A stretch of 64,000 bases of DNA, taken from positions 3,250,501 through 3,314,500 of the forward strand of contig NZ_CP062253.1 in the NCBI RefSeq assembly GCF_014863585.1, read 5' to 3'. The stretch comes from Pseudomonas gozinkensis. GTDB lineage: Bacteria > Pseudomonadota > Gammaproteobacteria > Pseudomonadales > Pseudomonadaceae. This document shows positions 50,175-59,795 of the stretch, in pieces. The stretch's first letter is position 1. Every line of letters starts with the position of its first letter. Position numbers and translations under genes: made by a program. Under the pieces are notes generated by a model, which searched no databases, was not told the DNA's origin, and saw only the letters and a list, made by a program, of their open reading frames with translations.

Positions 50175-53100
50175 TTAAAATGAGGGGACCGAACCCTGGC
50201 CAAGGCTCAGCCGCACGGGGGTAGTGATCGGGCGGTTCCCTGAGCTCTTCAAGGCTGCGCGCAGATTGCCCAGGTTTGACTGGAACGCCGGATTATTCGT
50301 CACCGATTGGCTCAGTAGCGAGGTCACCATCGTGTGGGAGTCGGCATTGAGGAACCCGGGAGCCTCATTGATGAAGGGAAGAGGTTCTCCGCGGGGCGGA
50401 TTCAATAAGATCGAAATGCCTCTGCCGGCCAACTTGCTGGATCCGTCCACGTGTTCCGGACCCTTGGCGAGATTCAGCAGCCCGGAAACCTCCAGGTCCC
50501 CGACCATCAGCGCCTTTCGTTTGCTGATGTCAGCATAGAAAAAGTCATGTGTAGCCGGGCCTCCGTGGGACAGCTCATGCACAAAGATGTCTGCGATGCC
50601 GCTGTCGTCAAAGTTGATTTGCCGGTAGTAGTCATTCAATGCGTCGGTAAAAACGACCATGAATTGCTCGTGTGGTTGATCTGCCTGTACCGCAGCCTTC
50701 CAGGCACGGTAGTTGTCTGGAAAGAGGCCGGCGATCGCTTCACTGGCTTTGGCGTTGTCCAGCTTGATATTGCTGATCGCAAGGTTGTCGAGATCGTCTC
50801 TCATCACACGCATGGCATCCCGATAGGCTTTGGCTACCTCATCGGAGTCGGACCCAAAAAAGGCTTTGAGCAGAAACCGTATATCACGGTCATTGATCCC
50901 CTTGCTGAGCGTGTCGATCGCAAAGTCGAGCTTGCGTCGGGCAATGGGCAGTGCATTCTTGATGACTGATCGGGCGTAGCTCTTGGGTATGATCCGATGC
51001 AGTCCCGGCAACCGTGCCAGATCATCCGTGACTCGAAAGTTCTTCAACGCACGCCCTCCGGGAAGCCTGGTACGTGGGTGGATGGCGTACCAGTCCTGGT
51101 GATGCTTGAAGGCCAACAGGCTGATCGGCTCCCCCAGATCGTCCGCACCTTTCCAGGCGCCTTGTCTCAGGTCATAGAGCTCGGCAGCCTTCACCAGGTC
51201 ATAGGACTGCGCGTTACCTGTCAGTTTGCGAAGTTGGCCGGTGGCGGTTTCCAGCGCGTTCAGGCCGTGCTTGCTCAAAAACAGAGCCCCCTTCCTGAGC
51301 AGGCGCGTGCCTTGTACAACAAGGTCCGGCAAGCCGTCGAACGGATTGACAAGTGAGGCGGAAAACCGGGCGCCTGCCTTGGCAATACTAAGCACTTTTG
51401 AGGTCGTGGAAGCCGTCTTGCCGACGATGCCGGCGACCGTAGCGCCAAAGCCGACGACCAGCCCCAGCAAGGCCAGCCCATCCAGCACGCACCCGCCAAC
51501 CCCTTCGGCGACACGTGGAGCATCACCGGACCCGATGTCCTCGATGCACTTTTTGAAAGGAATGACGATATTGACGAGTGCTGTATCCAGCGCATCTTTT
51601 TGGGAGCGCATTTTTTGCAGATCCGTCTGCGTATTGAGTAATGCGTAAAGCTCTTCCCGGGTTGCTATCGGATGACAGGTCAACACTTCCTCTGCCAGCT
51701 TGTCGAGCGCCGAGGAGAAAAACAGAGGTACTGGCCGTACATCGTCTGACTGGAGGTGGAAATGCCAGAGCTTTTCCACGACGACTCTGGAGAACGTCGC
51801 CCGTTTCGGATGGCTTCCGTCTAGATAAGCCGAAGCGTCAACAGGCCACTGACGTTCCGGATTCTTGGCCTGGAAGTCCGTATCTGCGCCGGTATAGGAC
51901 AGCGAGGGCGTGGAGTCGGCAATCCCGCTGGATCGCAACTGATCGGCGAGATCAGGTCGCTCGCGACACAATCCTTTCAGCGTGAAGAGTTCAAAGCAGC
52001 GAAATTCATTGTCATGCAGGCATCCGAGGATAATCCCGTAGCGCCCCTTCTCGTCGTCGCGCTGACGTTGGGTTTCCTGAAATGCGTTATCCGAATTCGC
52101 CTCTTTGCGTACGGTGTAGAGCGTAACGTAGCCGTTGGACAAAAAGGTGCGGCTGTCTTCCGGCAATTGGGTGATGGCCATTTTAATGACCGAGGACAAG
52201 CCTTTTTGCAGGTCGTGGTAATAGGGATCGAAGGCGTCGTTGAACAGCTTGTCGACAGGTTCGAGTTCCGAGAGGCGGGAAAAGGCATCCTTGGGAATGG
52301 CAAGTGTTTTCGTGGACACGAATCGGTGATTGAACCGTCTGTTCACGACCAGATCACCAGACATATAGAGGTCGAGAATGGAGGCACGAAGCCTGTGTAC
52401 TTTGGACACGGCATATTCGTCTACCCCCAGTAAAACGGCGGCATCGTCCCAGAGGTAGACGAGATTGAAGGACGCCAGAAACTCAATCCAGCTTTTCTCG
52501 TTCAGGGCGGCCGGGTAGTTGAGCTTGTATACCCGCTGCTCCAGATAATCACCCGCCGGCATCACGCGTTTCAGTGCGCTCAAGGCCAGTTCGCGACGAT
52601 TGGGTGGATTGGCTGAGATACCGGTTTCGATCTGGTTCAGCGCTTTGGCATATAGACCGAAGCTCGATGCGGCTTTGGCGTAGGATTCGGTGCTGTAGTC
52701 GGAATCCCGACTGTATGGCAGAACACCATTGAGCATGGCCCAATGAATGATCGGTTTGATTGCCGTCAATTCATGAAGCGTCAGTTGCGCCTTGCTGACC
52801 GGCGCCAGATCGGAAAAGGATTTGACCTCTTCGTAGTTCATGAGCCGGGATGCTCCAGGCGCGGTCAACTCGACCAGTGCCACCGCCTGTGCGAAGACGA
52901 CCCAGCCGGGCCGGTCAATGGTCAACTCAACGGGCGTGCCTTGTACCAGAAATTCCGGTGCGATCCCCGCCAGCAATAAATGCGCAGCCAGTTGAGCGTT
53001 GTGCGATTCGATCATCTTTTCTGCGATCAGATGATTCTCGACTTCCTTCAAGATCTCGGGCGCTGTCCGTAAAGCGTTATCGGGTTGATAAAACGCATAA

Positions 53101-54053
53101 CCGGCAATCTCGCCAGCCTGCTTTTCCATTTGAGGCATCAGGTCGAGAATCAGCGCCGTCGCCACCATGCACTTGAGTTGACGCTCGGTCGCCTGCGGAT
53201 CATCCGTTTCGACATACCATTCAAGGCGCTCAAGCAAGGCTCGGCCCAATTTTTTTGCATTCGGCTTTTTCATGAAGCTGTTCAGGTAGAAGCCTGCATG
53301 TTCTCGCCGGATGTCTTCGGGAAAAGTGCTGAAGTTTTTCGGCGCAATATGCTGCAACAGACTATTACGCCCTTGAGTGGTCTCGGCGATCACGGTTCTG
53401 ATGATCTGGCGATCATCGTTCGATAGATGGAAAGGTGAATCCAGCGGTTCCATCAGCAGTTCGCGATAGTCTCCCGTGTCCGGGCTGGCGGGGATCTTGA
53501 ATTCGAGAAAGGCAATCAGGTTTTTTATATCGGAGACTGTTTTCGGAATCGTGTATTTGTGGAACACCAGCCACTGTTGTATTCCGATGAACTCCCCGGT
53601 AAAGACAAAACCACCGGTCTGTTCAGCACCTTCGGCAATAATCTGAAGATCATCTTGCAAGTAATGCTTTGTCTGAAAGTCGTGAGTCAGATTGATCCAG
53701 GTGCCTTCTTTGAAAACCCTGAGTGAGGCATTCATGTCGACAAACATGACCGGATCGGAAGAAAACTCGTAGACCTGCTGCATCGTAATAAAGGCAGTGT
53801 TCTTTTTGAATTTGGCCAGCGCGCTGCTGAACGGTTGCTGTGCAATATCGAGTGTCGATCCTGCGGTACGCGGGGCGACGATCTCGCTCAGGCTGACGAT
53901 GTCGTCGTTTGCATGCTGGCTGATGTGCTCTTTGAGAGCTCGCATGATGATCGAACTCTCTTGCACATCAATTTCGTTTCGCCGGTTTACTAACGACGCC
54001 TGGAAAATGTTTTTCTCAATTGACGTCTGAGTGCCGTGCTGCACGGGGTACAT
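50175..54053 (-). CDS. Large toxin-like protein with C-terminal HExxH motif
   Basis: 1292 residues from ATG 54053 (AAGGAT 9 nt upstream). No signal peptide. The first 700 residues are predicted mostly helical with no recognised enzyme domain. A hydrophobic stretch (GLALLGLVVGFGATVAGIVG, about 840-860) could insert in a membrane. Near the C-terminus DIFVHELSHGGPATHDFF carries His1159-Glu-x-x-His1163, a zincin-type motif. The pattern of a long translocation-like part and a C-terminal catalytic motif resembles large Pseudomonas toxins in the dermonecrotic-toxin group, but the family cannot be proved here. The gene is followed by the glycosyltransferase. Confidence 0.6.
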   Translation of the reverse strand: MYPVQHGTQTSIEKNIFQASLVNRRNEIDVQESSIIMRALKEHISQHANDDIVSLSEIVAPRTAGSTLDIAQQPFSSALAKFKKNTAFITMQQVYEFSSDPVMFVDMNASLRVFKEGTWINLTHDFQTKHYLQDDLQIIAEGAEQTGGFVFTGEFIGIQQWLVFHKYTIPKTVSDIKNLIAFLEFKIPASPDTGDYRELLMEPLDSPFHLSNDDRQIIRTVIAETTQGRNSLLQHIAPKNFSTFPEDIRREHAGFYLNSFMKKPNAKKLGRALLERLEWYVETDDPQATERQLKCMVATALILDLMPQMEKQAGEIAGYAFYQPDNALRTAPEILKEVENHLIAEKMIESHNAQLAAHLLLAGIAPEFLVQGTPVELTIDRPGWVVFAQAVALVELTAPGASRLMNYEEVKSFSDLAPVSKAQLTLHELTAIKPIIHWAMLNGVLPYSRDSDYSTESYAKAASSFGLYAKALNQIETGISANPPNRRELALSALKRVMPAGDYLEQRVYKLNYPAALNEKSWIEFLASFNLVYLWDDAAVLLGVDEYAVSKVHRLRASILDLYMSGDLVVNRRFNHRFVSTKTLAIPKDAFSRLSELEPVDKLFNDAFDPYYHDLQKGLSSVIKMAITQLPEDSRTFLSNGYVTLYTVRKEANSDNAFQETQRQRDDEKGRYGIILGCLHDNEFRCFELFTLKGLCRERPDLADQLRSSGIADSTPSLSYTGADTDFQAKNPERQWPVDASAYLDGSHPKRATFSRVVVEKLWHFHLQSDDVRPVPLFFSSALDKLAEEVLTCHPIATREELYALLNTQTDLQKMRSQKDALDTALVNIVIPFKKCIEDIGSGDAPRVAEGVGGCVLDGLALLGLVVGFGATVAGIVGKTASTTSKVLSIAKAGARFSASLVNPFDGLPDLVVQGTRLLRKGALFLSKHGLNALETATGQLRKLTGNAQSYDLVKAAELYDLRQGAWKGADDLGEPISLLAFKHHQDWYAIHPRTRLPGGRALKNFRVTDDLARLPGLHRIIPKSYARSVIKNALPIARRKLDFAIDTLSKGINDRDIRFLLKAFFGSDSDEVAKAYRDAMRVMRDDLDNLAISNIKLDNAKASEAIAGLFPDNYRAWKAAVQADQPHEQFMVVFTDALNDYYRQINFDDSGIADIFVHELSHGGPATHDFFYADISKRKALMVGDLEVSGLLNLAKGPEHVDGSSKLAGRGISILLNPPRGEPLPFINEAPGFLNADSHTMVTSLLSQSVTNNPAFQSNLGNLRAALKSSGNRPITTPVRLSLGQGSVPSF

Positions 54054-54258
54054 GATTGAATATCCTTGTTCTCTTATGGAATGTTTGCCCTCAATAGATG
54101 TGCTGGTGCATTGCACGAGATATTGGAAACTATTGAGCCTGCGCAGAGTAAGTTACTCTGCGGCGCTCAAATAGTTGTCCATGGTTTCAAGGTTGTTCGG
54201 AAATGTGTTGGTAATAATTCAAGGATTGCGCGCAGGAGAAGTAATCAAGCACTCTCGC

Positions 54259-54621
54259 CTAGTTTTCCAGCATGCTTTTTACTTTGTCGCGTAGTTGATC
54301 AATCGAGAACGGTTTGCCGATCACCTGCATATCCGCCGGCACTTCAATTGTCTCGGCATAGCCGCTGGCGAACAGAATCGGCAGGGCAGGGCGCAGGTTG
54401 CGAGCTTCGGTGGCCAACTGGCGGCCATCCATGATCGGCAGGCCGACGTCGGTCATCATCAGGTCGATGTGCTGATTCAGGTCCTTGAGGATTTCCAGCG
54501 CCTGCTCGCTGCCATCTGCTTCCAGAACCTTGAAGTCCAGTTCCTCCAGCACATCGACGATCAGCATACGCACGATAGCGTCGTCTTCGACTACAAGGAT
54601 GGTGGACGGGGTACTGGACAT
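54259..54621 (-). CDS. Single-domain response regulator
   Basis: 120 residues, one receiver domain only: acidic pocket LVVEDDAIVR, phospho-acceptor Asp in MMTDVGLPIMDG, Ser in LFASGYAE and Lys in IGKPFS. Start at ATG 54621. FixJ/CheY-like without output domain; probably relays to a protein partner or is a phosphate sink for the hybrid kinase that is divergent from it. Confidence 0.88.
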   Translation of the reverse strand: MSSTPSTILVVEDDAIVRMLIVDVLEELDFKVLEADGSEQALEILKDLNQHIDLMMTDVGLPIMDGRQLATEARNLRPALPILFASGYAETIEVPADMQVIGKPFSIDQLRDKVKSMLEN

Positions 54622-54793
54622 AGTGGCGGCTCTCAATAAATGGGGGGCGCCGGTCGATCAAAAATGCCGGGCTCTTGCATGAGTAAGTGGCGCATAGCCA
54701 CAAGTTCCCGAGTGGATACAAAAAAGAATAGTCGCAAACGGGTGGGCAAGGATAACCGTTGGCCTGGGATTCGGCGCAGGCAAATGTGGGAAA

Positions 54794-54809
54794 ACAGTGC
54801 TAACACTGT
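54794..54809. promoter_or_regulatory. Inverted repeat ACAGTG-N4-CACTGT
   Basis: A perfect 6-bp dyad with a CTAA spacer, between the divergent response regulator and hybrid kinase genes (72 bp before the kinase ATG). May be an operator for one of them. Confidence 0.3.
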
Positions 54810-54880
54810 GAGAAAAATGGATCCATGCCGCCGTTTTGGGGCAAACTCTCTGGTTTTCAACAGTTCGACAAGGCTTCCTC

Positions 54881-57800
54881 ATGTCCTCTCCGTCTTCGGT
54901 TGATGAGCAACGGTTTCGCAAACTCCTGAGTCGCAACGTCAGTTTGCCGTTGGGCGTCGGCGTCATCAGTGCCGTGTTCTTTATTTCCCTGATCACTTAT
55001 CTGTTGTCCGTGATCCAGTGGGTGGAGCACACCGACCGGGTGATCAATAACGCCAACGAAGCGGTGAAACTCACCGTGGACCTCGAAACCGGCATGCGCG
55101 GGTATCTGCTTAGTGGTGACGAGCATTTCCTCGACCCGTACGAGACGGCCAAACCACGCATCGCCGTGGCGCTGAGCACCTTGCTTGAACTGACCGCCGA
55201 CAACCCGGTGCAGACCGATCGCCTGCGCCGTCTTCAGGCGCTGCAAACCGAGTGGGCGACCTACGCGCAGTCGATGATCGACCTGCAACGCTCCAGCGGC
55301 GACTACAAGGCTGCGGTCAAGGCAGGTCGCGGCAAGCGCCTGACCGACGAGATCCGCAAGCAGTTCGACGACGTGATCGATACCGAGCAGACATTGCGTA
55401 CCACACGCAACGAAGACGTTCGCCGCACCACGATCTGGAGCATCAGCCTCTACCTGCTGTTCGTGGCAGGTATCAGTGGTCTGCTGGCCTATGTCGGTCG
55501 GCGCGATCTGGTCAACCTTTCGCAAAGTTACGGTGCGACCCTGGCGGCGCAAGAGGCCAGTGCACAACGTCTCGAGCAGCAAGCCTGGTTGCGCAACGGG
55601 CAGACCCAACTCGCCGAACAAGTGTTGGGGCAACTGACGGTCAATCTGTTGGGGCGCAACATTCTGCAGTTCTGCGCCCAGTACCTTGGCACCGCCGTGG
55701 CCGCGCTTTATGTGCGCGAGGAGCATGGCGGCCTCAAACGCGTGGCGACCTACGGTTTCTCTCGCGAGCAGGAACAACAGGATCAATCGATTTACAGCGA
55801 CGAGGGCATCGTCGGGCAGGTCGCCCAGCAGGCCCGACTGATTCGACTCGACTCGGTGCCGTCCGACTATTTCAAGGTCAGTTCCGGCCTGGGCGAAGGC
55901 CTGCCGCACAGCGTGCTGGTGGTGCCGACCAGCGATGACGACCGGGTCAACGGCGTGATCGAACTGGGTTTCCTGCGGCCGCTCACCGACCGTGATGTGG
56001 CCCTGCTGGAGCTGATTGCCGGCAACATCGGCACGTCCATTGAAGCGGCGCGTTATCGCCAGCGCTTGCAGGAAGTACTGGCCGAAACCCAGCAGCTCAA
56101 CGAAGAGTTGCAGGTGCAGCAGGAGGAGCTGAAAACCGCCAACGAAGAGCTGGAAGAGCAGTCGCGGATTCTCAAGGAATCCCAGGCGCATCTGGAAACC
56201 CAGCAAGTCGAACTGGAACAGACCAACGAGCAACTGGCCGAACAGGCCCAGACCCTGGCCGAGCAGCGCGACGCCATGGATCAGAAGAACACCGAGCTCA
56301 ATCAGGCTCAGGTGCAGCTCGAAGAACGCGCCGAAGAACTGCAGCGTTCCAGCAAGTACAAGTCAGAGTTCCTGGCCAACATGTCCCACGAGCTGCGCAC
56401 GCCGCTGAACAGTTCGCTGATCCTGGCCAAGCTGCTGGCGGAAAACCCGCAGGACAACCTCAGCGCCGAGCAGGTCAAGTTCGCCGAGTCGATCTATTCC
56501 GCCGGCAACGATCTGCTCAACCTGATCAACGATATTCTCGACATTTCCAAGGTGGAGGCCGGCAAGCTCGAAGTGATGCCGGAAAACACCAGCGTCGCGC
56601 GTCTGGCCGACGGCTTGCGCAGCGTGTTCGAACCGCTGGCGGCGGACAAGAAGCTGACGTTCAGTGTCGAGTTGCAGTCCGATGCGCCGATCACCCTGTT
56701 CACCGACCGTCAGCGTCTTGAGCAAGTGATCAAGAACCTGCTGTCCAACGCCGTGAAATTCACCGAGCACGGTACGGTCAGCCTGACCATCGCCGGTCAG
56801 CCGGACAATCGCATCGCCTTCATCGTGCGCGACTCGGGGATCGGGATCGCTCAGGACCAGCAGGAAAGCATCTTCGAGGCCTTCCGCCAGGCCGACGGCA
56901 CCACCAACCGCAAATACGGTGGCACCGGCTTGGGCCTGTCGATTTCCCGGGATCTGGCGACATTGCTGGGCGGCTCGATCAGTGTCAGCAGCGCGCCGGG
57001 GCAGGGCAGTGCCTTCACCCTGGTGTTGCCGCAGCAATACAGCGAGCCGGGCGACACGCCGGTAACGCCGCTAACCTTCAGCCCACCGGCCTCCGCACCT
57101 GTGATTGCACCTGTGGCAGCGGTTTCGCCACTGGCGCCCGTCGACATCCCGCGTTTCAACGATGACCGCAACAAAGCGCCATTCAATACCCGCTGCATCC
57201 TCGTGGTGGAAGACGAACCGAATTTCGCCCACATCCTTTATGACCTGGCCCATGAACTGGGTTATCAGTGCCTGGTCGCCCACGGTGCCGATGAAGGTTA
57301 TGACCTGGCGAAAGAGTTTTTGCCGGACGCGATCCTGCTGGACATGCGCCTGCCGGACCATTCAGGCCTGACCGTGCTGCAACGCCTGAAGGAACACGCC
57401 GAAACCCGCCACATCCCGGTGCACGTGATTTCCGTGGAAGACCGCGTCGAAGCGGCGATGCACATGGGAGCCATCGGTTACGCGGTCAAGCCGACCACCC
57501 GCGAAGAGCTCAAGGACGTGTTCGCGCGCCTTGAAGCCAAGCTGACCCAAAAGGTCAAACGCGTGCTGCTGGTCGAGGACGATGATCTGCAACGGGAAAG
57601 CATCGCCCGGCTGATCGGCGACGACGACATCGAAATCACCGCTGTAGGACTTGCCCAGGACGCGCTGGATCTGCTGCGCACGACGATCTTCGATTGCATG
57701 GTCATCGACCTGAAGCTGCCGGACATGCTCGGCAACGACCTGCTCAAGCGCATGTCCACCGAAGACATCTGCTCGTTCCCGCCTGTCATCGTCTACACCG

Positions 57801-58372
57801 GGCGCAATCTGACCCGCGACGAAGAGGCGGATCTGCGCAAGTATTCGCGCTCGATCATCATCAAGGGCGCACGCTCGCCGGAGCGTTTGCTGGACGAGGT
57901 CACACTCTTTCTGCACAAAGTCGAATCGCAGTTGTCCCATGAACGGCAGAAGATGCTCAAGACCGCCCGCAGCCGCGACAAGGTCTTCGAAGGTCGCAAA
58001 GTGCTGTTGGTGGACGACGATGTACGTAACATCTTCGCCCTGACCAGCGCGCTGGAAACCAAGGGTGCAGTCGTGGTGATCGGTCGAAACGGTCGTGAAG
58101 CGATTGAAAAACTGAATGAAGTCGAGGACATCGACCTGGTGCTGATGGACGTGATGATGCCGGAAATGGATGGTTTTGAAGCCACCATGGAAATCCGCAA
58201 GGATCCGCGCTGGCGCAAGCTGCCGATCATCGCGGTGACGGCCAAGGCCATGAAGGACGATCAGGAGCGTTGCCTGCAGGCGGGCGCCAATGATTACCTG
58301 GCCAAGCCCATCGACCTGGATCGTCTTTTCTCGCTGATTCGCGTGTGGTTACCGAAGATGGAACGCATTTAG
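54881..58372 (+). CDS. Hybrid histidine kinase: CHASE3-GAF-kinase-REC-REC-REC
   Basis: 1163 residues from ATG 54881. Order: membrane helix (about 23-44), CHASE3-like periplasmic four-helix domain (about 45-182, containing the DLETGMRGYLLSGDEHFLDP signature), second helix (about 185-205), GAF-like domain (about 245-395), long coiled coil (about 395-492), HisKA with His503 (MSHELRTPLN), HATPase with NLLSNAVKFTE, and three receivers (about 771-885, 893-1005, 1040-1155), each with its acceptor Asp (LLDMRLPDHSG, VIDLKLPDMLG, LMDVMMPEMDG). The stop overlaps the cheR start. Confidence 0.92.
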   Translation: MSSPSSVDEQRFRKLLSRNVSLPLGVGVISAVFFISLITYLLSVIQWVEHTDRVINNANEAVKLTVDLETGMRGYLLSGDEHFLDPYETAKPRIAVALSTLLELTADNPVQTDRLRRLQALQTEWATYAQSMIDLQRSSGDYKAAVKAGRGKRLTDEIRKQFDDVIDTEQTLRTTRNEDVRRTTIWSISLYLLFVAGISGLLAYVGRRDLVNLSQSYGATLAAQEASAQRLEQQAWLRNGQTQLAEQVLGQLTVNLLGRNILQFCAQYLGTAVAALYVREEHGGLKRVATYGFSREQEQQDQSIYSDEGIVGQVAQQARLIRLDSVPSDYFKVSSGLGEGLPHSVLVVPTSDDDRVNGVIELGFLRPLTDRDVALLELIAGNIGTSIEAARYRQRLQEVLAETQQLNEELQVQQEELKTANEELEEQSRILKESQAHLETQQVELEQTNEQLAEQAQTLAEQRDAMDQKNTELNQAQVQLEERAEELQRSSKYKSEFLANMSHELRTPLNSSLILAKLLAENPQDNLSAEQVKFAESIYSAGNDLLNLINDILDISKVEAGKLEVMPENTSVARLADGLRSVFEPLAADKKLTFSVELQSDAPITLFTDRQRLEQVIKNLLSNAVKFTEHGTVSLTIAGQPDNRIAFIVRDSGIGIAQDQQESIFEAFRQADGTTNRKYGGTGLGLSISRDLATLLGGSISVSSAPGQGSAFTLVLPQQYSEPGDTPVTPLTFSPPASAPVIAPVAAVSPLAPVDIPRFNDDRNKAPFNTRCILVVEDEPNFAHILYDLAHELGYQCLVAHGADEGYDLAKEFLPDAILLDMRLPDHSGLTVLQRLKEHAETRHIPVHVISVEDRVEAAMHMGAIGYAVKPTTREELKDVFARLEAKLTQKVKRVLLVEDDDLQRESIARLIGDDDIEITAVGLAQDALDLLRTTIFDCMVIDLKLPDMLGNDLLKRMSTEDICSFPPVIVYTGRNLTRDEEADLRKYSRSIIIKGARSPERLLDEVTLFLHKVESQLSHERQKMLKTARSRDKVFEGRKVLLVDDDVRNIFALTSALETKGAVVVIGRNGREAIEKLNEVEDIDLVLMDVMMPEMDGFEATMEIRKDPRWRKLPIIAVTAKAMKDDQERCLQAGANDYLAKPIDLDRLFSLIRVWLPKMERI

Positions 58373-59205
58373 TGGAACGTAGTAATCCCGTTGAACGGAA
58401 CAGTGAAATCGAACTGCGGTTGCTGATCGAGGCGATTTATCTCAAGTACAGCTACGACTTTCGCGATTACTCCGGCGCGTCGATCAAGCGTCGGGTGCAG
58501 CATGCGCTGAGCCAGTTCGAATGCGCGACCATTTCGGCGTTGCAGGAAAAGGTCCTGCACGACCCGACGGCGTTCATGCAGTTGCTGCAATTGCTGACGA
58601 TTCCGGTCAGCGAGATGTTCCGCGATCCGTCGCACTTCCTGGCGATCCGCCAGGAAGTGGTGCCGCTACTCAAGACCTATCCGTCGATCAAGATCTGGAT
58701 CGCCGGGTGCAGCACGGGCGAGGAGGTTTACTCGATGGCGATTCTGCTGCGCGAGGAGGGCCTGCTCGACCGCACGATCATCTACGCCACCGACATCAAC
58801 CCGCGCTCGCTGGACAAGGCCAAGCAGGGGATCTTTTCGATGGAAAACGTGCGCGCCTACACGGCCAACTATCAGCAGGCCGGCGGTCAGCGCTCCTTCG
58901 CCGACTACTACACTGCTGCCTATGGCTACGCGATCTTCGACAAGAGCCTGTGCGAGAACGTGACCTTCGCCGATCACAGCCTGGCGACCGATAGTGTATT
59001 CTCTGAAACTCAATTAATTTCATGCCGTAACGTGTTGATTTACTTCAATAAAAAGCTTCAGGATCGAGCTTTCGGATTGTTCCATGAATCGTTGTGCCAC
59101 CGTGGATTCCTGGTCTTGGGCAGCAAGGAAACTCTGGATTTTTCCGGCTACTCCAATCAGTTCGAACCGCTGGTGAAACAAGAACGGATCTACCGCAAAT
59201 CATGA
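58372..59205 (+). CDS. cheR: CheR-type protein-glutamate methyltransferase
   Basis: 277 residues beginning at GTG 58372, sharing one base with the kinase stop (TAGTG). The CheR plan is complete: an N-terminal helical domain, FRDPSHFLAIR, the SAM loop IAGCSTGEEVYSMA, YATDINPRSLDKA, and CRNVLIYF. Methylates glutamates of chemoreceptor-like proteins. No receptor gene is in this cluster; the substrate may be elsewhere or the enzyme may act with the kinase. Confidence 0.9.
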   Translation: MERSNPVERNSEIELRLLIEAIYLKYSYDFRDYSGASIKRRVQHALSQFECATISALQEKVLHDPTAFMQLLQLLTIPVSEMFRDPSHFLAIRQEVVPLLKTYPSIKIWIAGCSTGEEVYSMAILLREEGLLDRTIIYATDINPRSLDKAKQGIFSMENVRAYTANYQQAGGQRSFADYYTAAYGYAIFDKSLCENVTFADHSLATDSVFSETQLISCRNVLIYFNKKLQDRAFGLFHESLCHRGFLVLGSKETLDFSGYSNQFEPLVKQERIYRKS

Positions 59206-59795
59206 ACAGCGCAGCAGATTTGCCTCGGGTCGAGGCGATTGTGGTCGGAGCTTCCGCCGGTGGCGTCGAGGCCTTGCTGACACTGCTCGGCTCACTGCGG
59301 GCCGGGTTCGGGTTGCCGATCATCATCGTGCTGCATCTGCCGGAAGAACGCCGCAGCCAACTCGCGGAGGTGTTTGCCCGGCGAGTGGCGCTGCCAGTGA
59401 CTGAAGCCATCGATAAACAGGACATTGAGCCCGGCACCGTTTACTTCGCGACGCCGGGTTATCACTTGTCGGTGGAGCAGGACCTGAGCCTGTCGCTGAG
59501 CCTTGAAGACCGCTTGCATCACTCGCGGCCTTCGATCGATTTTCTGTTCGAGTCCGCCGCCGATGCCTACGGGCCGGCGCTGGCCGCCGTGCTGCTGACT
59601 GGCGCCAACCACGATGGTGCCCGGGGCCTGGCCCACGTCAAACAGCAGGGCGGGCTGACCGTCGTGCAGGATCCTGACGAGGCTCAGGTCGCCACCATGC
59701 CGCGCGCGGCGCTGAAGACGCATCAACCGGATTACATACTTCCCATCCACGGCATCGGCCGTCTGCTTGTCGAGCTGGAACGAATCGCATGCTGA
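59202..59795 (+). CDS. cheB: CheB-type methylesterase without receiver domain
   Basis: 197 residues from ATG 59202, overlapping the cheR stop (ATGA). Only the methylesterase domain is present: Ser18 in VGASAGGVEA, His45 in VLHLPEER and Asp138 in TGANHDGARG. A typical CheB has an N-terminal receiver that controls activity; it is missing here. Reverses CheR methylation and may deamidate glutamines. Confidence 0.9.
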   Translation: MNSAADLPRVEAIVVGASAGGVEALLTLLGSLRAGFGLPIIIVLHLPEERRSQLAEVFARRVALPVTEAIDKQDIEPGTVYFATPGYHLSVEQDLSLSLSLEDRLHHSRPSIDFLFESAADAYGPALAAVLLTGANHDGARGLAHVKQQGGLTVVQDPDEAQVATMPRAALKTHQPDYILPIHGIGRLLVELERIAC

